From UBA5195 sp034432755 (GTDB taxonomy: Bacteria; Chloroflexota; Anaerolineae; Anaerolineales; Villigracilaceae), in contig DAOUBQ010000018.1 of assembly GCA_034432755.1 (NCBI GenBank), positions 25,622-89,621 of the forward strand: a stretch of 64,000 bases of DNA, given 5' to 3'. The notes under the pieces are model-generated. The model was not told the origin of the DNA. It saw only the letters and a program-made list of their open reading frames with translations, and searched no databases. The position numbers and the translations under genes are program-made. Below are positions 24,068 to 33,447 of this stretch, one piece after another (position 1 is the first letter of the stretch; the number at the start of each line of letters is the position of its first letter).

Positions 24068-26743
24068 GTGGATAATCATGTACAATTTATCAAAGTCAAT
24101 CTTGCGCAATCTCAAAGTATGGCCATGCAAAACCTGTCGAAATTTATCCAGCCTGTGAAAACGCGGGAGAAAGTGGTCATTCTCTTGGCAACTGTGTTGC
24201 TATACATTGCGCTGTTTTACCCGCTCATTACTTTCGTTGGGCCGGTCGGTGCAACGCTGGTGACGATTCCGGTGGCCGCTGCTGGCTGGTTTTTTGGGCC
24301 AACGGCAGGGTTTATAGCGGGACTGGCGAGCATTGGGGTAAATGCCGGTCTTTTCTTCCTGTTCGCTGGTTCTCAAGGGATTGCCCTGTTGCTGGCGGGC
24401 TGGACGGGCAACCTGATGGTGGTGGTTGCTGGCTACAGCCTGGGATTGATAAACAGAAAACTTACAGAACAGGCGCGTTTGCGCACCACGTTAAGATCTC
24501 TTGAACGCTTTCTCTCCATCTTGGCGATGGCCGCCAGGGATATTCTCGACCCCAACTTAACAGAGGAGCGCTATTTTTACCTTGCCCGTCACCTGTCAAA
24601 CCTGTTTGTGGCCGATGACGCTTATATTTTGAAGTGGGATGCCTCTCAGCGCAAGATGACCCTTCTGGCAGCCACCTCGGACAATCAAACGCCTGCGGCG
24701 AACATTGTGTTGGAAAACGACCCACTGCCCCCGCAAACCATCTATCTTGGGCCAAACCAGGCGCTTATCTTCAACACTTTTTCGCCGCCCCGCTTTGTTA
24801 ATCTTTTCACCTTCAATGAGATTTCTCTGCCGGCCCGTTCTGAGTTCATCCTGCCACTAATGGCCGGAAAGTACAAATTTGGCGTGGTCGGCTTTGTATT
24901 TGGTGCGGCGCATTCTATTTCCTATGATGAAATTATCCTGGCTCAACTAGCCAGTTCGCAGCTCGCCCTGGCCTTTTTGACCGCCGAACAGGACGTTCGT
25001 ATTAAGAAACAACTGCGTGAATCCAGCACACTCTCGAAAATCGAACGCGCCCTGAGCGCAACAGAAAAGGTGGGACTGGAAACACTGTTGCAACTGATTG
25101 TGGATTCTACCCAAGAACTCATCCCCACTGCGCAAAAAGTCGTCTTGCACCTCGTTGATACCGAGAACCAGGTTTTGATACCGCGCGCAGTGGCCGGGTC
25201 CAGAAATATCTCCAAAGCAAAATTGAATATGCGCCTGGGAGAGGGCATCGCAGGCCAGGTAATTGCCACTGGAAACAGCATTTCCATCGCTGATATCCAC
25301 GCAGACCCGCGCTTTATTGAACAGACCGCCCCGGTTAACAATCACTCCCTGATTGTATCGCCCATCAAAAAGGGCCAACATGATATATTGGGAACCATCA
25401 GCATCGAAAGCGAACTGTCGAACGCTTTTAACCCCGATGATGAGCGCCTGCTTGAATCACTCGGCGTGCAGGCCGCTATCGCCATTGAAAACGCCAGCCT
25501 GTTGGAAACCACCTCGAAAAATTTACAAGAAATCAATGCCCTCTACCACATCAGCAGGAACCTGGCTGCCACCCTCGACCCCGACCGGTTGATACGCGAC
25601 ATAACCAACCTCTTACACGAGATTTTCGGTTATTACCACATCCAGGTCTTCGTTGCTGACCCCCAGAGCGGCGACCTGGTCGTTCGTCATGCCAGCGGCA
25701 AACAAGCCGCTGCGCTTATGGGACAGAGCAATCGGATTGCCGTTGGGACGGGCATCGTTGGACATGTGGCTGAGATTGGCGAGCCGTTTGTCACCAATAA
25801 CGTCGAGGCGGTCGTCTTTTTCATGCGTCATCCCTTATTGCCAGATACGCAATCTGAACTGACCGTCCCTATCAAAATCAACGACAAAGTATTGGGGGTG
25901 TTGGATATTCAAGAAAAACCCCCGCGCCAGTTCTCGCAACGCCAGATGAACCTGATGATGGCGGTGGCAGACCAGTTAGCGGTTGCGCTGCAAAAAGCCA
26001 ACCTGTACCAGGAATTACAAAACTCGTTGCGCCAGGAAAAAGAGATGCGCGCCCAATTAATCCAGAGTGAACGGCTCGCGCTGGTCGGGCGCCTGCTGGC
26101 ATCCGTCTCACATGAACTGAATAACCCCCTGCAAGCAATACAAAACGCGTTGTTCCTCCTCAAAGCAGACGAGGAGTTATCTGACCAGGGCCGCCAGGAC
26201 TTGAATATTATCCTCTCGGAGACGGAACGCATGGCCTCCCTGATTGGCAGGCTGCGTTCGACATACCGCGCAACCCAGGCCGAAGATTTCCAGGAAATCA
26301 TGCTGAACGACGTTATCGAGGATGTCCATGCTCTCACATCCACCTACATGAGACACCGAAGCATTATCTTCACCTTCCATCCCGACCCCGGCCTGCCTGC
26401 CATTCCGGTCATTCCCGATAAAATCAGGCAGGTCATCCTGAATCTGTTCATGAACGCCATTGAAGCCATGCAAAACGGCGGCAATCTCACCGTCCATACC
26501 TATCACTTGCCTGACCAGGCGCAAGTCCTCATCACATTTTCCGATACCGGGCCAGGAATCAACCCCAAAATTTTCTCTCGCATCTTTGAGCCATTTGTAA
26601 CAGATAAAGAAGCCGGCACCGGACTTGGCCTGACCATCACCGCCGACATAGTTCACCAGCACCGCGGCGAGATTTACGCCGAGAACAACCCCGAAGCAGG
26701 CGCCCTCTTCAAGGTCTGGCTGCCCACCCGGAGGCAAGAATGA
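24068..26743 (+). CDS. Membrane histidine kinase with multiple GAF domains
   Basis: 891 residues from a GTG; ATG 24119 is an alternative start 17 codons later. Four or so membrane helices (about residues 35-135), a diverged GAF-like region (150-315), a GAF domain near 330-485 (LGEGIAGQVIATGNSISIADI), a second near 505-655 (VGTGIVGHVAEIGEPFVTNN), then the kinase: H682 in SVSHELNNPLQA and ATPase motifs NLFMNAIEAM, FSDTGPGI and GTGLGLTI. The H-E-L-N-N-P form marks an NtrB-like dimerisation domain. It overlaps the next regulator gene by four bases (ATGA), so that is its cognate partner. GAF ligands cannot be predicted. Confidence 0.93.
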   Translation: MDNHVQFIKVNLAQSQSMAMQNLSKFIQPVKTREKVVILLATVLLYIALFYPLITFVGPVGATLVTIPVAAAGWFFGPTAGFIAGLASIGVNAGLFFLFAGSQGIALLLAGWTGNLMVVVAGYSLGLINRKLTEQARLRTTLRSLERFLSILAMAARDILDPNLTEERYFYLARHLSNLFVADDAYILKWDASQRKMTLLAATSDNQTPAANIVLENDPLPPQTIYLGPNQALIFNTFSPPRFVNLFTFNEISLPARSEFILPLMAGKYKFGVVGFVFGAAHSISYDEIILAQLASSQLALAFLTAEQDVRIKKQLRESSTLSKIERALSATEKVGLETLLQLIVDSTQELIPTAQKVVLHLVDTENQVLIPRAVAGSRNISKAKLNMRLGEGIAGQVIATGNSISIADIHADPRFIEQTAPVNNHSLIVSPIKKGQHDILGTISIESELSNAFNPDDERLLESLGVQAAIAIENASLLETTSKNLQEINALYHISRNLAATLDPDRLIRDITNLLHEIFGYYHIQVFVADPQSGDLVVRHASGKQAAALMGQSNRIAVGTGIVGHVAEIGEPFVTNNVEAVVFFMRHPLLPDTQSELTVPIKINDKVLGVLDIQEKPPRQFSQRQMNLMMAVADQLAVALQKANLYQELQNSLRQEKEMRAQLIQSERLALVGRLLASVSHELNNPLQAIQNALFLLKADEELSDQGRQDLNIILSETERMASLIGRLRSTYRATQAEDFQEIMLNDVIEDVHALTSTYMRHRSIIFTFHPDPGLPAIPVIPDKIRQVILNLFMNAIEAMQNGGNLTVHTYHLPDQAQVLITFSDTGPGINPKIFSRIFEPFVTDKEAGTGLGLTITADIVHQHRGEIYAENNPEAGALFKVWLPTRRQE

Positions 26744-27534
26744 CCGGGCATCTCCTCATCATTGATGACGAACCTGCCTTGCGTCATACCCTGGCACGCA
26801 TCCTCCAACGCGCTCATTTCGAAGTCACAACAGCCGCCTGCGGCCACGAAGGGCTAGATTTGCTAGACAAGCACCTCTTTGACCTGGTTTACCTCGATAT
26901 CCGACTGCCCGATCTGAGCGGCATGCAAGTGCTAAAGCACATTCATGCCGCCCAACCCGACCTGCCGGTCGTCTTATTCACCGCCCAGCCAGACCTACAC
27001 TCTGCCCTCGAAGCGCTGCGGCAGGGAGCCACCGATTATCTGCTCAAACCGCTTCAGCCGGGCGACCTTATTCAGCGCACACAAAGCATTCTCGCCAAAC
27101 AAGAACGAGAGCGCCGTAAACGCCAACTCCGAACGCAAATTGAAGCGCTGCAGGCTGAACTCAAAAGCCTGGAAAATGACGAGACTCCTCAGCCCCCAAG
27201 CGCTGCCGAACCAATCGGCACAGACCGTTTTTTGACACGCGGCAAAATTACCCTCGACCTGCTCGCCCGCCGCCTGACGCTTGGCGGTCAAAACATTAAC
27301 CTGCCCCCCACCACCTTCGATTACTTTCTGGTTTTGCTGCGGCACGCCCCAAACGTAGTGGATTATCAAACCCTGGTCACAGAAGCCCAGGGCTACCAGG
27401 TCGAATTCCGCGAAGCGCAGGAACTGGTCAAATGGCATGTTCACCAAATTCGACAGGCCATTGAACCAGACGAGCACTCGCCCCGCTACCTGATGAATGT
27501 GCGGGGAACCGGGTACCGCCTTGTCGTAGATTGA
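26740..27534 (+). CDS. Response regulator with winged-helix DNA-binding output
   Basis: 264 residues. Receiver domain 1-125 with D9/D10, phospho-acceptor D53 (YLDIRLPDLSG), T81 and K103 (LLKPL). A coiled-coil linker (about 125-160, QLRTQIEALQAELKSLE) leads to an OmpR/PhoB-like winged helix at 170-264, recognisable from ARRLTLGGQNINLPPTTFDY and the C-terminal RYLMNVRGTGYRLV. The long linker is atypical for OmpR regulators. It overlaps the kinase gene by four bases. Likely a transcription factor controlled by that kinase; targets unknown. Confidence 0.93.
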   Translation: MTGHLLIIDDEPALRHTLARILQRAHFEVTTAACGHEGLDLLDKHLFDLVYLDIRLPDLSGMQVLKHIHAAQPDLPVVLFTAQPDLHSALEALRQGATDYLLKPLQPGDLIQRTQSILAKQERERRKRQLRTQIEALQAELKSLENDETPQPPSAAEPIGTDRFLTRGKITLDLLARRLTLGGQNINLPPTTFDYFLVLLRHAPNVVDYQTLVTEAQGYQVEFREAQELVKWHVHQIRQAIEPDEHSPRYLMNVRGTGYRLVVD

Positions 27535-27565
27535 CCGTCCCGAAGGCTTCCAACCTTCGGGACGG
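27535..27565 (+). repeat. Hairpin repeat CCGTCCCGAAGG, copy 1
   Basis: Perfect 12-base arms CCGTCCCGAAGG / CCTTCGGGACGG with a seven-base loop, starting directly after the regulator stop codon. The same arms occur at 47439-47474. No T run follows here, so termination is uncertain; attenuation between the regulator and the next gene is possible. Confidence 0.75.
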
Positions 27566-27646
27566 TTGCTTCTTCCCGCCAACTTTTGCCAACTTTTCCC
27601 GCATATCGCAAACTGCACAGCAAAAAATATTGTGCAAAATAAATAT

Positions 27647-28987
27647 ATGGCGACGAATATCCTCTCCAATCCTCCCGATATTATCAATGCCCGTATCCTC
27701 GTGGTAGACGACAACCCTGGCACTGCGGCCACCTTAGCGCGCGCCATTGCCCGTTTGAGCCCCACCCTGGAGATCATTTCTGCCACAGATGCCGACTCAG
27801 CCCTCCAGCAAATTGGTCATGCTCCCATAGACCTGGTGATCACCGACATGATGATGCCAGGCCTCAACGGGCTAGAACTTATCGAACGCCTGCGCAAACG
27901 AGCCAATGGCAACCCGCTCCACACCATTCTGGTCACTGCCTATGATGTGCCAGGTTTAAAAGAAAGTGCCCGGCGCATGAAGGTAGACCATACCCTCATC
28001 AAGCCCATCTCGCCCGAACGAATTTGTCAGATTGTTCAAAAAATGTTGGGAAAAGAACAGGCCGCCAGCCCCAACCCCGGGCCGGGGCAAAAATTCAGGC
28101 TATTGGTCGCCGATGATAACCCCAGTAACCTGACCCTCTTAGCGCGTTATCTGCAACAAGAAGAATACGAACTGACGACAGCCTCAAACGGCCCCGAAAC
28201 ACTCGAAAAAGCGCGCGCCGAACAACCCGACTTATTACTTCTGGACGTGAACATGCCAGAGATGGATGGTTTTCAGGTCCTGGAACAAATTCGCTCCAAC
28301 CCAGCCACAGCGCACATTCCGGTCATCATCGTCACCGCCGCCCGGCTCGACCCGGTTGATATGCAATACGCCCTCAACCTCGGCGCGGACGACTACGTGA
28401 TGAAACCCTTCGACCGCCGCGAACTGCTGGCGCGAATCCGCACCCGCCTGCGAGTCAAAGAGGCCGAAGACATCATCCGCCGCCGCAACAAAGAACTCAA
28501 CCTGTTGCCCGAAATTGGCCGCGAACTGAACGCTCACACCGACATTAACGCACTCACCGACATCATTTTGCGCCGCACGGTTGAAACCCTGGGCGCCAGT
28601 TGGGGGCATCTCCTCTTGCTCGATGGAAGCAAAACAAGCGACCAGAAAACGCATTTCTTTTCTGCCGCATACACCCTGCCCGATGTACAGCCTTTGCGCC
28701 AACAAGTGCAAAGAACCCGCCAGGGGTTCATCATCAGCGATGCCCGCCAGGATGTACGCTGGCCGCTGCCCGCCGAAGATTCGACCCGCTCGGCGCTGGT
28801 CGTTCCGCTCCTTGGCCGCGCTGACCTGCTCGGCCTGCTGGTGCTGGCGCACGAAAAACCCAATTATTTCATCAACGAACATTTGCTCCTGCTGCAGGCA
28901 ATTGCCAGCCTGGCAGCAATGTCTATCGAAAACGCGCGCCTGTTTGGGCTGCTCAAGCAGACTGACACTCTATCGGCCAAAATTTAG
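27647..28987 (+). CDS. Tandem-receiver GAF protein without kinase or DNA-binding domain
   Basis: 446 residues from ATG 27647; an in-frame TTG at 27566 would begin at the edge of the hairpin and is less likely. Receiver 1 (about 15-135) has D21/D22, D67 in VITDMMMPG and K119. Receiver 2 (about 150-270) has D156/D157, D200 in LLLDVNMPEMDG and the MKPFD lysine. A short coiled coil (280-295) leads to a GAF domain (about 300-440) with SALVVPLLGRADLLGLLVLA. With two phosphorylatable receivers and no output enzyme it looks like a relay or sensor-adaptor within a branched phosphorelay. Confidence 0.88.
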   Translation: MATNILSNPPDIINARILVVDDNPGTAATLARAIARLSPTLEIISATDADSALQQIGHAPIDLVITDMMMPGLNGLELIERLRKRANGNPLHTILVTAYDVPGLKESARRMKVDHTLIKPISPERICQIVQKMLGKEQAASPNPGPGQKFRLLVADDNPSNLTLLARYLQQEEYELTTASNGPETLEKARAEQPDLLLLDVNMPEMDGFQVLEQIRSNPATAHIPVIIVTAARLDPVDMQYALNLGADDYVMKPFDRRELLARIRTRLRVKEAEDIIRRRNKELNLLPEIGRELNAHTDINALTDIILRRTVETLGASWGHLLLLDGSKTSDQKTHFFSAAYTLPDVQPLRQQVQRTRQGFIISDARQDVRWPLPAEDSTRSALVVPLLGRADLLGLLVLAHEKPNYFINEHLLLLQAIASLAAMSIENARLFGLLKQTDTLSAKI

Positions 28988-29022
28988 AATACGCTTTCGT
29001 CCATACTCAAAAGGAGAAACTC

Positions 29023-29583
29023 ATGAAAACTCTGCGCATTTTCGCTCTCTTTCTGTTGATACTTCTACTTTCGGCCTGCGCCGACCAGACAAAAACTGTT
29101 TATACCGTCGTTGCCCCCGCCAGCCTCAAGCCGGGTGACGCCATCCCCGCCCCCAGTGGCGAGGTCATCCTCACCGTTAGCGGCAAAATCAGCGCCAAAA
29201 ATAACGGCGATACGTTGCAGATGGACCTGGCTACGCTCGAAAAACTCGGATTGGTCGAGTATGATATCCATGACCCCTGGATGAAAGAACAAGTCACCTA
29301 CACAGGGGTATTAATGAGCGATTTTCTAAAATTTATACAGGCTGATTCCACGGCTGAACTGGTACACATTGTGGCGCTCGACGACTACCAGGTAGACCTT
29401 TCAATGCGCGAATTGCAAAAATGGCCGGTGTTACTTGCCACCCGTGCCAACGGCGCTTATATGACGGTCAACGAAAACGGCCCCACCCGCATCATTTTTC
29501 CGTTTGACCAATATCCAGAGATTGACAAAAAAGACTATCAAGACCTGAGCATTTGGAACATTGTTTCTATGGAGGTGCGATGA
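29023..29583 (+). CDS. Lipoprotein with a molybdopterin-oxidoreductase-like domain
   Basis: 186 residues. A type II signal peptide ends in the lipobox LSAC with C19 as the lipidated residue. The mature part resembles the small oxidoreductase molybdopterin-binding-like proteins: VILTVSGKI near 48, LATLEKLGL, TYTGVLMSDFLKFI near 90, VALDDYQVDLSM and a C-terminal RIIFPFDQYPE. No conserved cysteine for a molybdenum centre remains in the mature domain, so a catalytic role is doubtful. Such proteins are frequently encoded beside sensor proteins. It ends four bases into the next sensor gene, so it may be an extracytoplasmic binding partner of that sensor. Confidence 0.78.
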   Translation: MKTLRIFALFLLILLLSACADQTKTVYTVVAPASLKPGDAIPAPSGEVILTVSGKISAKNNGDTLQMDLATLEKLGLVEYDIHDPWMKEQVTYTGVLMSDFLKFIQADSTAELVHIVALDDYQVDLSMRELQKWPVLLATRANGAYMTVNENGPTRIIFPFDQYPEIDKKDYQDLSIWNIVSMEVR

Positions 29584-31340
29584 ACGCCGCAAACCGTACT
29601 GGCTGGAGGCCCTCGGTTGCCCAAATAACCATTTTTGCGATTGCCTTTGGGCTTTCACTCATCTTCCTGGTCTTTATGGTTCAGTCGTATTTGCAAGGCG
29701 CAGGAACAAGCCAAGGATTTATTGATAAATCGGAAGCGCTGGCCACCATCGCAAATATTCAGCGTCACACCGTTCTCCTTTTCGTACATACACAAGACTG
29801 GCTGAATAACCCAACGCTGGGCAAAGCAGAAATTGAAAAACAGCGCGCACTCCTTAATTCACAAATCCGTGTCTTGCGGCCTCTCTTGGCGCCCAAAGAC
29901 GAATCTGCCCAAAAAATAACAGAACTGACCGCCGCCCTGCAAACGTACGATGAAATCTTAACCAACCTCGGTGAAACCCCCTCACCGGCGGCAATTCAGA
30001 CAGCGCGTCCGCAATTAATGGCTTTGCTCAAGAAAATGGATGAAGACCTGGTAAAACGCGCGTATGACTCACAAGAACGCCAGTTTGTTATCCTTTTCGG
30101 TTCTTCCTTAAAACAACAAGAAAGAAGCCATCAGTTGTTGCTTGGCTCATCGGTGGCGTTCATAGTCATTTTTGCCATTGGCACTGTGTTTTACCTGCGC
30201 AGCGAACGCCGCACGTATGATTTACGCCAACAGCAATTGCATCAATTAGAATCAGCCGTCTCCGAGCGTACCCGCGCCCTGCAACTGGCCGCGCAGGTCA
30301 GCCAGCGCATTGCCGCCATCCGCAATCAGGCGCAAATAGTGGTAGAAGTGGTAGAGCAGCTCAAACAAACCTTTAACTACTACCACGCGCACATCTACCT
30401 CTTCGATGAAAAAGAAGAAAATCTGGTCATGGCCGGCGGCACCGGCCAAGTGGGCCAAACCCTGCTGCAGCGCAGACACAGCATTCCGCGCGGCAAAGGC
30501 CTGGTGGGGCGCGCCGCCGAAAACAAGCAAGCCGTACTGGTTGCCGATACCCACGCCGACCCGGCCTGGCTGCCCAACCCCCTGCTGCCCGAAACCCGCG
30601 CCGAAGTTGCCGTGCCGATTTTGTTTGGCGGGCGCGTTTTGGGCGTGTTGGACGTGCAGAACGACCGCACCGCCAGCCTGAGCGAGTTGGACGCCCTGCT
30701 GATTGGCACCGTCGCTGACCAGGTGGGCATTGCCCTCGAAAACTTGCGCGCCAACCAACTCACAGAACAACTCTTCCAAGACTATCAAACCCTCATCGAA
30801 ACATCCCCAGCGGCCATCGCCATTCTGGACGCAGAAAGCGGCCTGTTTGTGCAGGCCAACCCACAAATGCTGGAACTCTTCGAGTTGACGCCCGAGGACG
30901 TGGGAAAAACTGGTCCCATTCAACTCAGCCCGCCCACCCAGCCCGATGGGCAGCCCTCCGAAACGGCAGCCACCGCCCGCATTCAGCGCGCGCTTCAGCA
31001 AGGCGGCGCCGTATTTGAATGGATTCACCGCACCCGCAGCGGGCGCGAGTTTCGCTCCGAAATTCGCCTCAGCCCCGCCCCCGACCGCGAGGGCCGCCCG
31101 ATGCTCAACGCTATCATCACCGACATCACCGCCCGCTACCAGGCCGAACAGCAGGCCCGCCGCCGCGCCGAGCGTGAAGCCATCCTCAACCGTGTTACGC
31201 AGCAAATTCAGAGCGCCACCCGCATTGAAGACGCGTTGCAACTGGCCGTTCGCGAGTTGGGTCATGCGCTGGGCAGCAAGCCTGTCATGGTAGCCATTCA
31301 ACCAGCCGCGCTGCCAGAAGAGAAGGAAACCCAACGATGA
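29580..31340 (+). CDS. Membrane sensor with GAF and PAS domains, no kinase
   Basis: 586 residues from ATG 29580, preceded by GGAGGTGC. Helix 1 near 18-38, an external helical domain of about 140 residues, helix 2 near 182-202, a coiled coil, a GAF domain about 255-400 (YYHAHIYLFDEKEENLVMA, GLVGRAAENKQAV, RVLGVLDVQ), a PAS domain about 405-520, and a C-terminal tail of about 50 residues that looks like the first half of another GAF domain (ATRIEDALQLAVRELGHALG). There is no histidine kinase, GGDEF or methyl-acceptor output. It overlaps the lipoprotein and the following sensor gene by four bases each. Confidence 0.88.
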   Translation: MNAANRTGWRPSVAQITIFAIAFGLSLIFLVFMVQSYLQGAGTSQGFIDKSEALATIANIQRHTVLLFVHTQDWLNNPTLGKAEIEKQRALLNSQIRVLRPLLAPKDESAQKITELTAALQTYDEILTNLGETPSPAAIQTARPQLMALLKKMDEDLVKRAYDSQERQFVILFGSSLKQQERSHQLLLGSSVAFIVIFAIGTVFYLRSERRTYDLRQQQLHQLESAVSERTRALQLAAQVSQRIAAIRNQAQIVVEVVEQLKQTFNYYHAHIYLFDEKEENLVMAGGTGQVGQTLLQRRHSIPRGKGLVGRAAENKQAVLVADTHADPAWLPNPLLPETRAEVAVPILFGGRVLGVLDVQNDRTASLSELDALLIGTVADQVGIALENLRANQLTEQLFQDYQTLIETSPAAIAILDAESGLFVQANPQMLELFELTPEDVGKTGPIQLSPPTQPDGQPSETAATARIQRALQQGGAVFEWIHRTRSGREFRSEIRLSPAPDREGRPMLNAIITDITARYQAEQQARRRAEREAILNRVTQQIQSATRIEDALQLAVRELGHALGSKPVMVAIQPAALPEEKETQR

Positions 31341-33421
31341 AAAACAACTTTTCTCTCCTATTTGCTTTGCGCAACCTTTCGTTACGCAGCAAATTGTTAA
31401 TGAGCATCCTCGTTATCACCGGCCTTTCAATTTTTGTCTCAGGCTACTTCTTTTACTCGCGTACCCGGCAAGCGCAGAACTTCCTGCAAAACGAATTACA
31501 GAAAACCGTAAAAGCGCAATCTAGCCGGCAGGTAAGCAACACTATCCTGGCGGAAACCCAGAAATTCGACCAATTCCTGGGAAACATTACGGCCATATTA
31601 GCGCGCCTTTCGATATATCAATCATCCCTTTACGCCCAGAAAACAATCTTGGCGGATGGCAGGTACTGGAACGCAGGTGAAAAACTCATTCTATTCCCTG
31701 ACGGGCAAACAGGCAACCCAAAAAGCGATACGGCGTCTGTGTTCATCCCCAACACCATCCCCGTCACCGACGCCATGCGAGACGAGATCAACCTGAACAT
31801 TTACCTGGATTTTACGGCACCAGCCATTCTGAAAAGCACATCAGATATCGCCGCTCTTTACTTCGTCAGCGAACAAGGATTTACGATTTATTATCCGAAT
31901 ATCGAACTGGCAAAAGTGGCGCCACCAGGCTTCGACCCTAGAACACAGCCTTACTACCAAGCAAGCCTGCCCAAAAACAACCCTGATAAGAAGCCCGTAT
32001 GGGGTGAACCGTACCAGGATACCGCTGGCACCGGCCTGATTGTCACAGGTTCGATACCTGTCTATGATGAGCGTGGTCACTTTAAGGGTGTATTGGGCAT
32101 AGATGTCAAACTTACGACAATTACACAGGCAGTAGAAAAAATCCAGATAGGGAAAACCGGCTTTGCCTTCCTCATTGACCGCTATGCCCATCCAATTGCC
32201 ATGCCGCAAGCCGGGTACGCCTTGCTAAACATACGCCCTGAGGTCATTGTCCCAGGCGAAACGGCAAAAGAAACCCTGTTTGACAAATTACCGGGCAATT
32301 TTTCTAACCTGCTGCTCGATATGACAAACGGAAGAACCGATACGACCACGCTATCCATTGAAGATACGTCTTATTACATAGCATACGCTCCACTTCTTAC
32401 CACTGGTTACAGCCTGGGCTTAATTGTTCCTACCGCCGAGTTGGATGAGCCGTTCCTGCTTGCGCAAGAACGCATTGCGGCTGAAACGCAGGCCACGTTG
32501 CAATTCTCGCTCCTGGTGGCGTTGGGGGTCTTTCTTGTCAGCACCGTTGCCAGCCTGGTGCTTGGGCAAAGCATTTCTGGCCCGCTCATTCGGCTGATCG
32601 AGGCTGCCCGGCAAATCCAAGGCGGCAATTACAAGGCGCGGGCAACGGTCGAAACCACTGATGAAATCAGCACATTGGGAAACCTCTTCAACAATATGAC
32701 CAGCCAGATTCAGCAGTCTTTTGTCGATCTCGAACAACAAGTGTCTAACCGTACCAAAGCCCTGCAAGCCTCCCTCGAGGTCAGCCGCCGCCTGTCTGCT
32801 GCCACCAGCCCCCGCCAGTTGGCCGTTGAGGTCGTGGAACAGGTGCAAGCCGCGTTTGGCTACTACCATGCCCATATCTATTTCTTTGATGAGCAAAACG
32901 AAAACCTGGTGATGGCCGCTGGCACCGGGCAAGCCGGCGCGGCCATGCTCGCCGCCGGGCATAGCATTCCCAAAGGGCGCGGCCTGGTGGGGCGCGCCGC
33001 CGAAACCAACGAAGCGGTGCTGGTGGAAGACGTGACCCGCTCCATCGGCTGGCTGCCCAATCCCTTGCTGCCCGATACCAAGTCGGAAGCAGCCGTGCCG
33101 ATTGCCGTTGGCAGCCAGGTGTTGGGCGTGTTGGATGTGCAGCAGAATATTGTTAACGGACTCGGCGAGAACGACATCGTCCTGCTGCAATCCCTGGCCA
33201 ACCAGGTCGCCATTTCACTGCAAAACGTCCGCGCCTACGAGCGTGCGGCCACGCAAGCCGAAATGGAAGCAACCATCAACTACCTTAGTCAGCGCATTCA
33301 GCGCGCAGGTACAGTCGAAGAGACCCTGCAAATCGCCCTGCAAGAAGTCAGCCAGGTCTTGGGTGCTAAGCGCGCCCTGGTCATCCTTTCGGCGCAGGAT
33401 GAAAACCCGGCGCAGGCTTAA
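31337..33421 (+). CDS. Membrane sensor with dCache, HAMP and GAF domains, no kinase
   Basis: 694 residues. Helix 1 at about 17-41; a large external dCache domain (45-385) with the ligand-region pattern PRTQPYYQASLP, WGEPYQDTAGTGLIVTGSIP and FKGVLGIDVKL; helix 2 near 390-410; HAMP to about 462; coiled coil; GAF domain about 500-640 with YYHAHIYFFDEQNENLVMA and VGSQVLGVLDVQ; then a half-GAF tail (GTVEETLQIALQEVSQVLGA). dCache domains commonly bind small molecules such as amino acids, amines or nucleobases outside the cell. No transmitter domain is present, so another protein must carry the signal. Start overlaps the previous stop by four bases. Confidence 0.9.
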   Translation: MKNNFSLLFALRNLSLRSKLLMSILVITGLSIFVSGYFFYSRTRQAQNFLQNELQKTVKAQSSRQVSNTILAETQKFDQFLGNITAILARLSIYQSSLYAQKTILADGRYWNAGEKLILFPDGQTGNPKSDTASVFIPNTIPVTDAMRDEINLNIYLDFTAPAILKSTSDIAALYFVSEQGFTIYYPNIELAKVAPPGFDPRTQPYYQASLPKNNPDKKPVWGEPYQDTAGTGLIVTGSIPVYDERGHFKGVLGIDVKLTTITQAVEKIQIGKTGFAFLIDRYAHPIAMPQAGYALLNIRPEVIVPGETAKETLFDKLPGNFSNLLLDMTNGRTDTTTLSIEDTSYYIAYAPLLTTGYSLGLIVPTAELDEPFLLAQERIAAETQATLQFSLLVALGVFLVSTVASLVLGQSISGPLIRLIEAARQIQGGNYKARATVETTDEISTLGNLFNNMTSQIQQSFVDLEQQVSNRTKALQASLEVSRRLSAATSPRQLAVEVVEQVQAAFGYYHAHIYFFDEQNENLVMAAGTGQAGAAMLAAGHSIPKGRGLVGRAAETNEAVLVEDVTRSIGWLPNPLLPDTKSEAAVPIAVGSQVLGVLDVQQNIVNGLGENDIVLLQSLANQVAISLQNVRAYERAATQAEMEATINYLSQRIQRAGTVEETLQIALQEVSQVLGAKRALVILSAQDENPAQA

Positions 33422-33447
33422 TCTACGCTCAAGGAAACCCATCGCTC

